From NCBI GenBank assembly GCA_033064195.1, contig JARBJD010000458.1:1-47841 (forward strand): 47,841 nt of DNA. The letters run 5' to 3'. Position 1 is the stretch's first letter; every line of letters starts with the position of its first letter. The stretch comes from Blattamonas nauphoetae. Lineage: Eukaryota > Preaxostyla > Oxymonadida. Under the pieces are notes generated by a model. The model was not told where the DNA came from and did not search any database. It saw nothing but the letters and a program-made list of their open reading frames with translations. This document shows positions 20,264 to 29,437 of this stretch, piece after piece. A program made the translations under genes and the position numbers.

Positions 20264-20863
20264 TTATAATTTTAGCAGGGGAATTGCTTTCGTCAGAGAA
20301 ATGCCACAATTGAGAATCGTGTTGTATGCTTCATTGTAGGCGATACTCATGTCTTTTCCACCAACAAGGATCTTGAAGATTGTTCTAAACACTGGGAGTT
20401 TATTCAGACATAAACACTTGTCAGACAAATCATCCAATTCAATCACCACATCATTGATCCCAGTGAGTGTAGCAATCAGAGCACATAAATCACTTTGGTT
20501 TGTGATCAGTTTCTTCGATGGTTCAATCAGGTGATTCAGCAGTTTCTTTTCACAAGCAAATGCATTCTTGTACACTAACAGTAGTTGATCTTTGAATGCT
20601 GAAATGTTGGAAGTGTATTCCCTCAGTGGAATTGTTCGACTCTGAATGGGAGCTGATGGATATGTTTCCAGTGGTGGATCGTAAGCACCTCGTTCATTGG
20701 ATACCACAGGTTCAGAGCACACTCTTTCCATCTCCATCTTCGATCCTCTATTATCTACGCCAGCTTTGCTCCTATCCTCGATGATGACATTGTTGGTGAT
20801 TGATGTTGGTACTGAAGAAGAACTTGTGTGTTTTGTAAATTGACAACTTAGAATTGGTTGCAT
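20264..20863 (-). CDS. Unknown Polinton protein, 199 aa
   Basis: The frame opens at an ATG at 20863, 15 bp after a TTTTATTTTTATAG leader. The N-terminal 80 residues are Ser/Thr/Pro-rich and probably disordered. The C-terminal 110 residues are helical with several Leu- and Cys-containing helices (DQLLLVYKNAFACEKKLLNHL, DLCALIATLTGINDVV, DKCLCLNKLPVFRTIFKIL). No catalytic motif was recognised. The place within the capsid block suggests a structural or assembly role. Confidence 0.6.
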   Translation of the reverse strand: MQPILSCQFTKHTSSSSVPTSITNNVIIEDRSKAGVDNRGSKMEMERVCSEPVVSNERGAYDPPLETYPSAPIQSRTIPLREYTSNISAFKDQLLLVYKNAFACEKKLLNHLIEPSKKLITNQSDLCALIATLTGINDVVIELDDLSDKCLCLNKLPVFRTIFKILVGGKDMSIAYNEAYNTILNCGISLTKAIPLLKL

Positions 20864-20904
20864 CACTTTCTATAAAAATAAAATATATATTAATGTTTTT
20901 AAAT

Positions 20905-21537
20905 TCACATTTCTGCTCGATCTATAGCTCCCACTCCAGAACTGTCCAACTGTGCAAATCGATAATACCCAGGCATCTCAGATTGGTATCCACTGATATC
21001 ATCATCTGTGACTGTTTTGAATGCTTTGGCTTTCAGTTTATTAACTTCTGTTGATATGTGAGTTGAATAGTGAGTACAGTATTCAGATAAATACGTTGAA
21101 TCTTGAGTGATCATTTGGAGAAACACTGGATAAATCTGATCCTTGAAGGCTTTCTTTTGTTTCATACTGGGATTGTAGTCCTGAACATGATCAATAAGCC
21201 ATTGATCCCACATCAGTGATGCAATCTGTGATTGAATTGAATTGAACACCATATTGTCTAACACATTCTTGCTGGGATCAGCTGGATTGCTTCGATTTGC
21301 ACGAGTCATTCCCAATGTGTCTGTCATGTGTTCTCCAACAGCTCTCTTCATTATTGCATATGGTTGTTGAGATCGTTTAGTCTTCATCTCTTCATAGCTG
21401 ATGTCTCGATAATTGGTTGGCAAATCGTATGTTCCATTCTTGAGGAAATTCCTACGCACCGCTTTGATTTTCCTTCCATTTTGTTGATTGAATGATGTGT
21501 ATGATTTCTGTCTTCGCATGTCTGGTGTTTGATTCAT
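20905..21537 (-). CDS. Unknown Polinton protein, 210 aa
   Basis: The frame runs from ATG at 21537. The first 40 residues are strongly basic (RRQKSYTSF, RKIKAVRRNF), compatible with nucleic-acid contact. The middle is helical with Met and Trp (IASLMWDQWLIDHVQDYNPSMK), and the end is Tyr/Asp-rich (DDISGYQSEMPGYYRF). It follows the next gene upstream by 24 bp without its own A/T leader, so the two may be transcribed together. Function unknown. Confidence 0.6.
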   Translation of the reverse strand: MNQTPDMRRQKSYTSFNQQNGRKIKAVRRNFLKNGTYDLPTNYRDISYEEMKTKRSQQPYAIMKRAVGEHMTDTLGMTRANRSNPADPSKNVLDNMVFNSIQSQIASLMWDQWLIDHVQDYNPSMKQKKAFKDQIYPVFLQMITQDSTYLSEYCTHYSTHISTEVNKLKAKAFKTVTDDDISGYQSEMPGYYRFAQLDSSGVGAIDRAEM

Positions 21538-21561
21538 TGCATAGTATGTCTCTTTGACTGG

Positions 21562-21867
21562 TCAACTGTTGTATGGAGTTAGCATGGCACCATTGACTGC
21601 AATCAAATCTCCAGTATCATTATCGTAGACCATCACATCAGGAACTTGTCCATATTGTTCTACTTTCGTAGTCCAATTTCGTCCAGTTCTTGTAATATAC
21701 TCAAGTGCTGATGGAAGACTACACAGAGCATCATTGCGTCTGGTTTGAATGTCATCCTCAGCAAAGATTCGTTTCAATGCTGCTTGAGTCTCTGCTGCGT
21801 ATCTCATTCTTGGTTTCTTCGCTTGTGCTTTTCTTTGTGGTTGAACGTACACTATCTTTTGTGACAT
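21562..21867 (-). CDS. Small basic Polinton protein, 101 aa
   Basis: It starts MSQKIVYVQPQRKAQAKKPRMR, an arginine/lysine-rich leader, followed by a helical part (ETQAALKRIFAEDD) and a beta-like end (VPDVMVYDNDTGDLIAVNG). The basic N-terminus suggests DNA binding or a cleavable tail, by inference. It is divergent from the packaging ATPase and shares the A/T-rich gap with it. Confidence 0.55.
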   Translation of the reverse strand: MSQKIVYVQPQRKAQAKKPRMRYAAETQAALKRIFAEDDIQTRRNDALCSLPSALEYITRTGRNWTTKVEQYGQVPDVMVYDNDTGDLIAVNGAMLTPYNS

Positions 21868-21928
21868 TGTGTGTTTTCATACAAAATAAAAAAACCAAAA
21901 GTATATTTTAATTAGAGTTAAATCACAA
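21868..21928. promoter_or_regulatory. Divergent promoter region between capsid block and ATPase
   Basis: This 61-bp gap separates two genes facing away from each other. On the minus strand a TTTTTTTATTTTG tract precedes the ATG at 21867. On the plus strand TATATTTTAATTAGAGTTAAAT precedes the ATG at 21929. It is a likely two-way promoter. Confidence 0.55.
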
Positions 21929-22822
21929 ATGAACAAATCGAATATGGCTAAACCAGAGGTTTCGCGGAGGGTAGAACCCTTGTCTCTAACAGCTTACGTG
22001 AATGCTAAATTGAGTGAAGCGTCACATAGAAATGTTTCTCATGAAGTGCAATCACAAATACATCCAGACTTGAATTTCAATCGCAACAGTGTCAATGTCC
22101 TCGTGGGAAATAGAGGAAGTGGGAAAACATTCAATGCGCTTCGAGAGGTTGCCAAGCTCCAGAATGTTCGAGTTAGGAATGAACTGTTCCACCTCTTTGT
22201 CTTCGTGACTGATAAGAACATTGATCCTACATTCGATAAATTCAAACCAATACTGAATGTTCCATACGTAAAAGTCAAATACGATGATGCACTTCCATTT
22301 CTGTTGGAACTCTCTGAATCAAAAGCTGCTTATGAAGAGATCATAGACAATCAGTGGCAGAATAAAATCACAGATGAATGCAGAGAGAATCTCTTTGACT
22401 CACTTTACATTGATGACTTCTCAGTCAAGAATCTCCAAACGATTATTCTCCTCGATGACTGTCGTAGGATCCTAGGTGAACGAAGAGCATCCAAAAATAG
22501 AATGACAATGATGGACCTTTTATTGGAGAATCGACAGCCAAAGTTCACATTCTTTCTGACGATGCATGAACTCTTCAGTTTGTCAGCAGACATGAAGTCA
22601 AACATTGATTCGATGTGGATCTTTGGAGGATTCAATAAAGAACGAATCAGCAGAGTCTATCCTCAGTTGAACTCACCAATTGACATTGGACAGTTCTGGA
22701 ATGTCTATCAACGAAAACAGAAATGTGAAGCAATCATTCTTCGATACAATACAGATGGAGTTGCACTGAATGAGATCAATAAAGATGGGCTAATCAGAAG
22801 GGTCAGAGAGCTCATGAATTAG
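21929..22822 (+). CDS. FtsK/HerA-A32-type DNA packaging ATPase, 297 aa
   Basis: A Walker A motif GNRGSGKT lies at residues 60-67, with a hydrophobic strand before it (VNVLV). A Walker B-like IILLDDC is at about 172-178, followed by LLLENRQPKFTFFLTMHEL (about 202-220), which fits the sensor region seen in poxvirus A32-like ATPases. Length matches Polinton packaging ATPases. In related viruses this enzyme pumps DNA into the empty capsid. It is the only long plus-strand gene between the capsid block and the replication block. Its last 33 bases overlap the next minus-strand frame. Confidence 0.88.
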   Translation: MNKSNMAKPEVSRRVEPLSLTAYVNAKLSEASHRNVSHEVQSQIHPDLNFNRNSVNVLVGNRGSGKTFNALREVAKLQNVRVRNELFHLFVFVTDKNIDPTFDKFKPILNVPYVKVKYDDALPFLLELSESKAAYEEIIDNQWQNKITDECRENLFDSLYIDDFSVKNLQTIILLDDCRRILGERRASKNRMTMMDLLLENRQPKFTFFLTMHELFSLSADMKSNIDSMWIFGGFNKERISRVYPQLNSPIDIGQFWNVYQRKQKCEAIILRYNTDGVALNEINKDGLIRRVRELMN

Positions 22823-23071
22823 ATTACCAATGGTCTCGTCAAGACTTCGAAGCCTCATGCTGAGAGTGTCTGTCAACGTCCGAATTGATTCTTCAATGTC
22901 TGATAATCTCTGATCAATCGAGAGTGAATTAGGTGAAGTGGAAGCATCAACATATCGTTTCCTCAGTGCTATCTCACCTCTTATTTTTGTTATTCTGTAT
23001 CCATCAATTTGGATCATCCAATTCAGTTTCTGTGTTGTGTACTCATTCAGTTCTTTTCTATTCTTCTCCAA
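22790..23071 (-). CDS. Unknown helical Polinton protein, at least 93 aa
   Basis: The frame is helical and coiled-coil-like (IDQRLSDIEESIRTLTDTLSMRLRSLDETIG), with heptad-like Leu/Ile spacing. It has no ATG of its own here; coding-looking sequence continues a little upstream (IFEPFDPEQKEF) before the non-coding stretch. Its 3' end overlaps the end of the ATPase gene. It may be a trimeric or oligomeric stalk or regulator; unknown. Confidence 0.4.
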   Translation of the reverse strand: MEKNRKELNEYTTQKLNWMIQIDGYRITKIRGEIALRKRYVDASTSPNSLSIDQRLSDIEESIRTLTDTLSMRLRSLDETIGNLIHELSDPSD

Positions 23072-23164
23072 GTATCTCTGAAAGTCGTGGATGTTTGTGA
23101 ACTCTTTCTGCTCAGGATCAAACGGTTCAAATATTTTCAGTGATGTCCAGGCATCTGAGTAGTC

Positions 23165-23744
23165 CCATCAAAATAGGTAAAACTGGGATCAATTGATGTC
23201 AGTGCCTAAATTTGGACTGAGATCAAATTTCAACTCTTTTCCTTTGAGATTTTCTCATTATCACTTCATTAATCATGTTCAATTCACTTCTTGTTTTCAC
23301 ATAATGCTCTTCAATATTTCAGACAGCTCTTATTTCCCAAAAACACGCACGATCACAATCACCAACACTTCTTTTTTCGATGTATTCCCTTCATTGACTT
23401 TAGTCAGTGAGAAAAAACCATCAAAGAAGACATAATAACGCATTATCGACTTGTTTTTATAATTATTGTTGTAGAACAAACTGAAACAGCAGCACCCAAA
23501 GTTTGCATTTTCATGATCTATGAAGTGACCATTTTCCTTTTTACTTTTTTTTCCATTCAAATATCATATATAAGAAGACTTTTTTGAAATGAAAGAAACG
23601 AAATGGTATTGTAGGTATTTGGTGGGATCAGATCCGACTGGGATCACTGGGATCAAATCAGAAGCCTGGTGATGTCATTTAAGTGAAATAAAAATATTTG
23701 AAACATTTTCGAAAACGAACAAAGTTCTCAGATCGAAGATCGCA
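23165..23744. other. Non-coding stretch inside the Polinton with GATC-type repeats
   Basis: No supported gene is present. The left edge has GGGATCAATTGATG and ACTGAGATC; the right edge has GGGATCAGATCCGACTGGGATCACTGGGATC. The phrase AATCAGAAGCCTGGT (about 23659) also occurs, reversed, inside the 3.7-kb transposon near 38488-38505. It may be a small inserted repeat element; I could not define paired ends. Confidence 0.4.
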
Positions 23745-24710
23745 CTACGCTAGATTGAACTCAGCAAAGAACTCTGGAGTTAAGTCGTCAATAGAGTCTG
23801 CATGAAACTTTGTGTGTTGGATTGGAACGTAGACAACTTTTGAGAGACAGGTGAGACCATTCAGTAGAGTAGCTACAACATTGCCGTGTTTATATTCAAT
23901 GAATTTTCCCACGAATTGAAACTGCCTACGCTTCTTCTGAAACTTAGCAACAGTCTTGTCCAGATCAAGGTGGATCAACAGAATGTTTCCTGGTTTGTAT
24001 TTCCACAACATCTGTGATATCTGTTGTCTTTGGATGTTCTTCAATTGTTCTTCACAACTGGAGATGTACAGTGCTTCAATCTCTCGATTGTTTTGTGCTT
24101 GCTGCGGAGTGAACTTGTTCCAGTACGCTCGATGTGGAGTCATGTTATAGTATTCCACCATCTGATTCATCAGTGAATGATTTGCCATCTGTGTTGCATT
24201 GTCTTGGAATCCATCTCTGATTGTTCTGATCACTCGATCGACTATTCTGTTGTGATTTGTAAATGGTGAGCTTGTGAAATATGTGCTGACTTTCTGTTTC
24301 TGAAAGAACGTGGATGCTTCTCCACTTGTCCATGCTGCTTCACCATCACCTCGAATGTTGTTGACATGAACTCCACGATGATTAATCAGATCGTTGATTG
24401 CAGTCTTGACTTTGCTCCATGATTTATCCAGAACAGGAATCACAACAAGATACTTAGTGTTTATGTTAATGGCAAAGAGGTAGATCTGCAACACAGTTTT
24501 CGACGTTGGTGATTGGATAAAAACGAGATCAATTTCCCATGATCCGAACTTGGGAGAAAAGTATGGTCGATCACAATTCTGTGGAACTTTTCTGTCTGAG
24601 GTCTTCTGTGGATCACCTGTTATTGCTTTGGACATGAATTGCATTTTTGATCGAAAAGGATACACGATTTTCTCCGTTGTTTTAGGCATCGTTGGAGGAT
24701 CAATACTCAT
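23745..24710 (-). CDS. Retroviral-type (rve) integrase
   Basis: The 321-codon frame shows the rve core. It has a WEIDLVFIQ strand with the first catalytic Asp, a second Asp in IRGDGEAAW, and the HNRIVDRVIRTIRDGF helix after FTSSPFTNH. A HRAYWNKFTPQQAQ segment, typical of integrases, follows, and then a C-terminal SH3/chromo-like barrel (PGNILLIHLDL, FVGKFIEYKHGNVVATLL). In Polintons this enzyme inserts the element into host DNA by acting on the TIR tips. The gene lies just inside the foldback insertion. Coding-like sequence extends somewhat upstream of the ATG at 24710, so the full N-terminus is uncertain. Confidence 0.85.
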   Translation of the reverse strand: MSIDPPTMPKTTEKIVYPFRSKMQFMSKAITGDPQKTSDRKVPQNCDRPYFSPKFGSWEIDLVFIQSPTSKTVLQIYLFAININTKYLVVIPVLDKSWSKVKTAINDLINHRGVHVNNIRGDGEAAWTSGEASTFFQKQKVSTYFTSSPFTNHNRIVDRVIRTIRDGFQDNATQMANHSLMNQMVEYYNMTPHRAYWNKFTPQQAQNNREIEALYISSCEEQLKNIQRQQISQMLWKYKPGNILLIHLDLDKTVAKFQKKRRQFQFVGKFIEYKHGNVVATLLNGLTCLSKVVYVPIQHTKFHADSIDDLTPEFFAEFNLA

Positions 24711-24779
24711 TCTGTCACTTCCTTTTTCTCTCTGGATTTTCCTCGGATGTGCTACACTCCATCTGTGAGTATATTCCTC

Positions 24780-24902
24780 TTACCAATCCTGAAATAATCT
24801 TCCTCCGAATGGGATTTGTTTTGTGTGAGTCAGAATGAAGTCAATATCATCGTTCGCAATGGTTCTGTTAATTGAGGCTCGAACAAATGTGTTTCTGTTC
24901 AT
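24780..24902 (-). CDS. Small frame beside the integrase, 40 aa
   Basis: A short frame starts at an ATG at 24902, which follows TTCAAATAAA, similar to the element's start leaders. It reads MNRNTFVRASINRTIAND. Length and place leave its role open; it lies between the integrase and the foldback element. Confidence 0.3.
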   Translation of the reverse strand: MNRNTFVRASINRTIANDDIDFILTHTKQIPFGGRLFQDW

Positions 24903-24957
24903 TTTATTTGAATCCAGAATGTGTGATGTAATGAAGTGTTCCATATGTTTTAGATTA

Positions 24958-25808
24958 CCCTCCTTCCATAACCCGTCACTTTTTCAAAACCCGTCACTAT
25001 TTTGACGGGTCTTCAAATTGATGTTTTCACCTCGCCTTTTTGACGCAAAACTGATTTTAATTACGTAAATTGGGAAATGTCAGCAATAAAAAACAAATCG
25101 AGGAAAAAGTCTGGCTTATAAAACATTCTTGTCCCTGTGGAGTTGATCAACCCTGAATTTTGTTGTGGGTGTTCCTCCTCAACCAGTCATCATTTAGAGC
25201 TCCCGTTTTCACCAAAAGTGATAACATGTTGAAATTAATCATTTTCTCACCGTTTTTCCAGCAATTCTCCAACATTACCAGACTTGTTTTTTTCACTGGT
25301 CACAATCTTTCCAAAAATAATCCTGTTTTGTCACAACTACTTGAAGATCTGCCGGATGTTTATGATATGATGATTTAAAGATCATCACCCTCGCGTCCAA
25401 ATGGTTGTTTTGAAAATAAAGTTCATATAAAGTTCAAAATTGAGAGATCACTGATGAATTCCATCATTTTTGTTGAAATGTGCAAATTTGGAGTACCCTA
25501 GAAAAAAGAGAAACAGTGAGAAAATGATTAATTTCAACATGTTATCACTTTTGGTGAAAACGGGAGCTCTAAATGATGACTGGTTGAGGAGGAACACCCA
25601 CAACAAAATTCAGGGTTGATCAACTCCACAGGGACAAGAATGTTTTATAAGCCAGACTTTTTCCTCGATTTGTTTTTTATTGCTGACATTTCCCAATTTA
25701 CGTAATTAAAATCAGTTTTGCGTCAAAAAGGCGAGGTGAAAACATCAATTTGAAGACCCGTCAAAATAGTGACGGGTTTTGAAAAAGTGACGGGTTATGG
25801 AAGGAGGG
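24958..25808. mobile_element. Foldback/MITE-like DNA transposon inserted in the Polinton
   Basis: Two near-perfect inverted repeats of about 293 bp (24958-25250 and 25516-25808) surround a 265-bp core. The tips read CCCTCCTTCCATAACCCGTC, with further CCCGTCA/TGACGGG repeats close inside. TA dinucleotides flank both ends (24956-24957 and 25809-25810), fitting a TA target duplication as in Tc1/mariner-type elements. There is no transposase; the core holds only a short frame. It lies between the integrase and the next minus-strand gene, into whose 3' end it runs. Confidence 0.85.
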
Positions 25809-26016
25809 TATTCATTATTGAGTTCTCAGCTTTGATCTGTTCATCTTCTGAATCGTTACTTTGTTGATGATCAAACATTCCTTTCATATGTGCAAACGTA
25901 TTGAGCACTTGCTGTGTCGTCTTGCTAAAGGCTTCGAGTCCTCCTGGGCGGAGAGTTGGTTCGTACTGTCTGATCTCTCTCACTGGGTGGTTAAATGGAG
26001 TTGTTCTGATTGACAT
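25795..26016 (-). CDS. Small Polinton frame ending in the foldback element
   Basis: The 73-codon frame starts MSIRTTPFNHPVREIRQYEP and has an acidic, Gln-rich end. The last codons are supplied by the foldback element's tip, so the insertion probably cut the original gene. It lies 33 bp from the upstream gene without its own A/T leader. No family recognised. Confidence 0.4.
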   Translation of the reverse strand: MSIRTTPFNHPVREIRQYEPTLRPGGLEAFSKTTQQVLNTFAHMKGMFDHQQSNDSEDEQIKAENSIMNTLLP

Positions 26017-26049
26017 TGGTGGATTGGGAATTATGTCATCATCATCATC

Positions 26050-26544
26050 CTAATCGAACTTCCTCTCCTTCATTGGATATTCAAATTCAAACCCTATTGA
26101 TTTCAAGTTTCTCTTCAGTCCAGGCACTATTGGATATTCAGGTGGTTCTATAACAATTGGTCTCTGCGCTGGTGTTGGTATTTCTCTCGGTGAGAGAATT
26201 GGTATTGGAGTCACTTGCTGATTGTACTTTCGATGATATTCTTTATACATCTTGTATGCTTTTTCACATCTCCAATCACTAAAACGTTTTCCCAAGAATG
26301 CAATCAGAAACTGTGAGACTACTTTTGTTCCATCTGAAATAGTTAAATTCGGAGAGAGATCTCCATTGAACCAATCCTCAAAATATGTCTCATCGTTTGC
26401 AACCCATTCTCCATCTGAATCATAGACATCATATCCTGGTAAAGTGTTGGTTCTATTGAACTTGACATTGAATATTTTGATTTGAGAGTGTTGTGTACAC
26501 CGAAGTAACCTACTCACTAATGCATTGATCTGTCGTGTATTCAT
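26050..26544 (-). CDS. Unknown Polinton protein, 164 aa
   Basis: The frame starts at an ATG at 26544, directly after TTTATTTTTGAATAA. The N-terminal half is compact, with acidic and aromatic residues (DVYDSDGEWVANDETYFEDWFNGDL). A helical middle (FSDWRCEKAYKMYKEYHRKY) and a Pro-rich tail (IPILSPREIPTPAQRPIVIEPPEYP) end in a basic MKERKFD. Unknown family; one possibility is a virion or regulatory protein with a linear Pro-rich interaction tail. Confidence 0.6.
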   Translation of the reverse strand: MNTRQINALVSRLLRCTQHSQIKIFNVKFNRTNTLPGYDVYDSDGEWVANDETYFEDWFNGDLSPNLTISDGTKVVSQFLIAFLGKRFSDWRCEKAYKMYKEYHRKYNQQVTPIPILSPREIPTPAQRPIVIEPPEYPIVPGLKRNLKSIGFEFEYPMKERKFD

Positions 26545-26567
26545 TTATTCAAAAATAAAGTTTGAGT

Positions 26568-29383
26568 TTATTCGATTTGATAATCAGTTGCTTTCAGTCC
26601 ATGAATGAATGGAGGACACGATTCATTTTCAAGTACGATTGCCTTCAGATGAATTCCACTGAGACTGAGTTTTTGCTGTTGTATTTTGGCTATCTCAAAT
26701 CCATTGCTATCCTCATCGCTCACGATTCTTCTCGTCTGAAAGTTCAGTGTTGTAGTCACTGTTTTTTCTCCATTCAGGCACTTCATATATCGTCACTTGT
26801 GATATTTGTTTTCTTTAATGACACTCCTTTGATCTTGCATTTCTCATCGAGAGAGTAACACTTGGGTGCAAGACAGATCATCTGTTCACCTTCCTTTTCA
26901 ATTGCTCATCCCAACAGCTTCTTCTCATCATCAACTCCTTTTTCAGGATTGGGAAACCATTCATATTTGTGAGCATCATAGAATTCCTTATCAGCAATAA
27001 CGTGTTCAAATTGTTGATGGATTCCAGCAGTCGGATATCCACTAATTGCCCAATAAGCAGAGTCAGTATCTCCCTCACAGAAGTGAATCTTGTTCATGTC
27101 TAGGCACTTGTACATGAAGATATAAATGAAATTCAGATACCAGAACTTGGCATTGTCGAGTGTGAATACTGCTTCCTGCAGACATGTCTTGCATGATGCT
27201 TTCTCTCTGTCTTCAATCACAATGTAGTTGTCCTCATTGATCTCTCGAGTCGCCACAAATCCTTTCATCATTTGTTTCAAGTATGTTCTCTTCTCATTGC
27301 AGATTGTGATTGAGTTGTACTTCTCGGTGTTCATTCCATCGTATCCGTAACTTCCATTCAAGTTCGTCTTACAGAACTGCTCCTTTCCCTTGTTCCCAAC
27401 CTTCATTGCTTCTATTCGATCATTCATGAATGAGGTCACGAATGGTTCAAATCCAGCATGTCTCGAGAATACCATCACACTCTTAATGTCATCAATAATG
27501 AAGTGGCAATAGTCGATGAGGAACCACAGATAGTATGTCGAAAAGAACATATACTGATCGTGTGTGCTCAAGAGTTGTGTCAACTTCCGTTGTTTGTCAT
27601 CAGTCTTCAATCCATGTTTCTTCATCAACGAATAGGTCTTCTCTCCAATGTTTTCTTCTGTTGTATTGACCACTATGTTTCTGAAGATCGGTGGGAAGTT
27701 AATGAAATCATTGATGTACTTCTCATCGATATGTCCTTTCAATTCTGCAATGAACAGTGTCTTCTGATTCTTGTCTTCAATAATCTTACGACATTCTTTA
27801 TCTCCTATTGCTGTGTGCAGACATCTTCCTGGCATGTACATTCTGTGATTAGTGTATGGATTGTTCTTGTTCTTGATTGATGAGAAAGCACTTGGATAGA
27901 GGGAATTAAAGTCAACACCACAGACATGAGTCATTTTGTGTTCTGTATCTTTGGAGATCACTCTCCCCCTAGGAGGGCTCGAAGCCTCTGGCGAGACCTT
28001 TCCATCTTCGTATGTGAAGTGATTGATTGGAGTCACGTCTTTGATGTTCTGTCTATGCTGAACATTCGATAATCCACCAGTCACTGCTGCTCTGAGTTTG
28101 TGGTAGGTCTGCTCGTGTGTAAGAGTCATTGGCAGTGATTTCCAGATGCAGTACTTTTTCAGTTGAATTCTCAATCGTGTGAGATCCTCATCTTTATCTG
28201 ACTTGTATGTGTTGCAGTAATCACAGCAGATCTTCACGTTCTCTTTTGAATGTCCTTTTGAATTGTCGATTCTATCCAGTGTTGGTCGAACTGCTTGTGA
28301 GAAGTGACACTTGCAGATGTAGCACACTCTCCTGCACTGTTGAACGAACCAATCAAAGTCTGATTCAGTTACGTTTTTGTCAGTACTGCGATGAGCTTTC
28401 TGGTCTTGATAAATGTACGATGCAACCTTGTACTTCCAGTATTGTTTGGTGATTTTTATTTCACCAGATTGATCCACTCCATTGAAATCATCGTCGATAT
28501 CAAAGTCCTTGTAGGCACATGCATACTTGATTGCAGAAGCATTGGCTGACAATGAGAGATTGTGCAACATGTCCACTTTGTACTGGAAGTTCAGAGCAAT
28601 GAGATTGTCGAGTGGTGCAATCATGCATTCGACGTCTCTGATGTTGTAGAACTTGAGGTATTCCCATCGATTCTTGAATCCTTGTTTGTTCCAATCATCA
28701 AGGTACATTTGGTAATCACTGTCAGACATTTCACTGTTGTTCAGACTGGAATAGAATTCATATTTGGAGAATGGTTCTTGTTTGCTCAGCACTGTGTTGT
28801 AGTCTGATGAATCAAATGATTCGTAAGCGAAGAATGATTTCTGGAGTGTAGTATTTCCTCCAAAAGCCTTCACTGCATTATCCAATGTCATTGGTCCTGT
28901 GTATGACATCATGTCGATGAATCGAAGAACTTGTTGTGTTTTCTCGTGTCTGATCAATACTTGTTTATACTTCGTTGTTGATCCAAGGAAGCTCACCACT
29001 TTCCAATCCTTGTCAACGAGATCACGGAATATGAGATTTATGTCGAATCTGGAGCTGTTGAATCCTATGACACTGACTTCATTTTGTGAAGGAATCTCTG
29101 GGTCTTCGTAGTAGTTGTTCTCTCGAACTGTTTCTGCATATTGGAAGAGTTCTCTGATCCATTGCTTCACGAAGTCTTTTCCATCTCGAAGATCAAAGTA
29201 GATTGACTTCACACCTGATTTTGTTTTAATTGCTGATGCAACTGAGAGAGGTTTCAAGTGGGAGATCAATTGTGTATTGTCATCTGAGAACAAGTTGTCA
29301 AGAATGAGATCTTCCATTGTTTCGAAATCGTATGTGATGTAGTATTGTGTTGGTTTGAATTCATTTTGTCTTTTGTGTGCCAT
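26568..29383 (-). CDS. Protein-primed DNA polymerase B with HNH-like insertion
   Basis: The main frame (825 codons from an ATG at 29383) has a 3'-5' exonuclease domain: ExoI YDFET (residues 18-22), ExoII FNSSRFD (108-114) and ExoIII YNIRD (246-250). Between exonuclease and palm sits a C-x2-C, LDRIDNSKGH, N, CDYCN zinc/HNH-type module (about 350-392). Palm motif A DFNSLYPS is at 491, motif B KTNLNGSYGYDG at 672 and motif C EGDTDSAYW at 770. This family copies linear DNA with a protein primer bound to the TIR ends. The thumb region continues towards 26568, and the gene shows about one or two breaks. The catalytic motifs look normal. Confidence 0.88.
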
Positions 29384-29437
29384 CGGAAATTCAAATGTTC
29401 TATTGTTGAGAATATGTGGAACATATGGTCGTGGTGT

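Noticed and set aside
24958-25808. A second Polinton end or replication origin
   Set aside because: The TA-flanked long inverted repeats with no similarity to the TIRs fit a foldback DNA transposon better.
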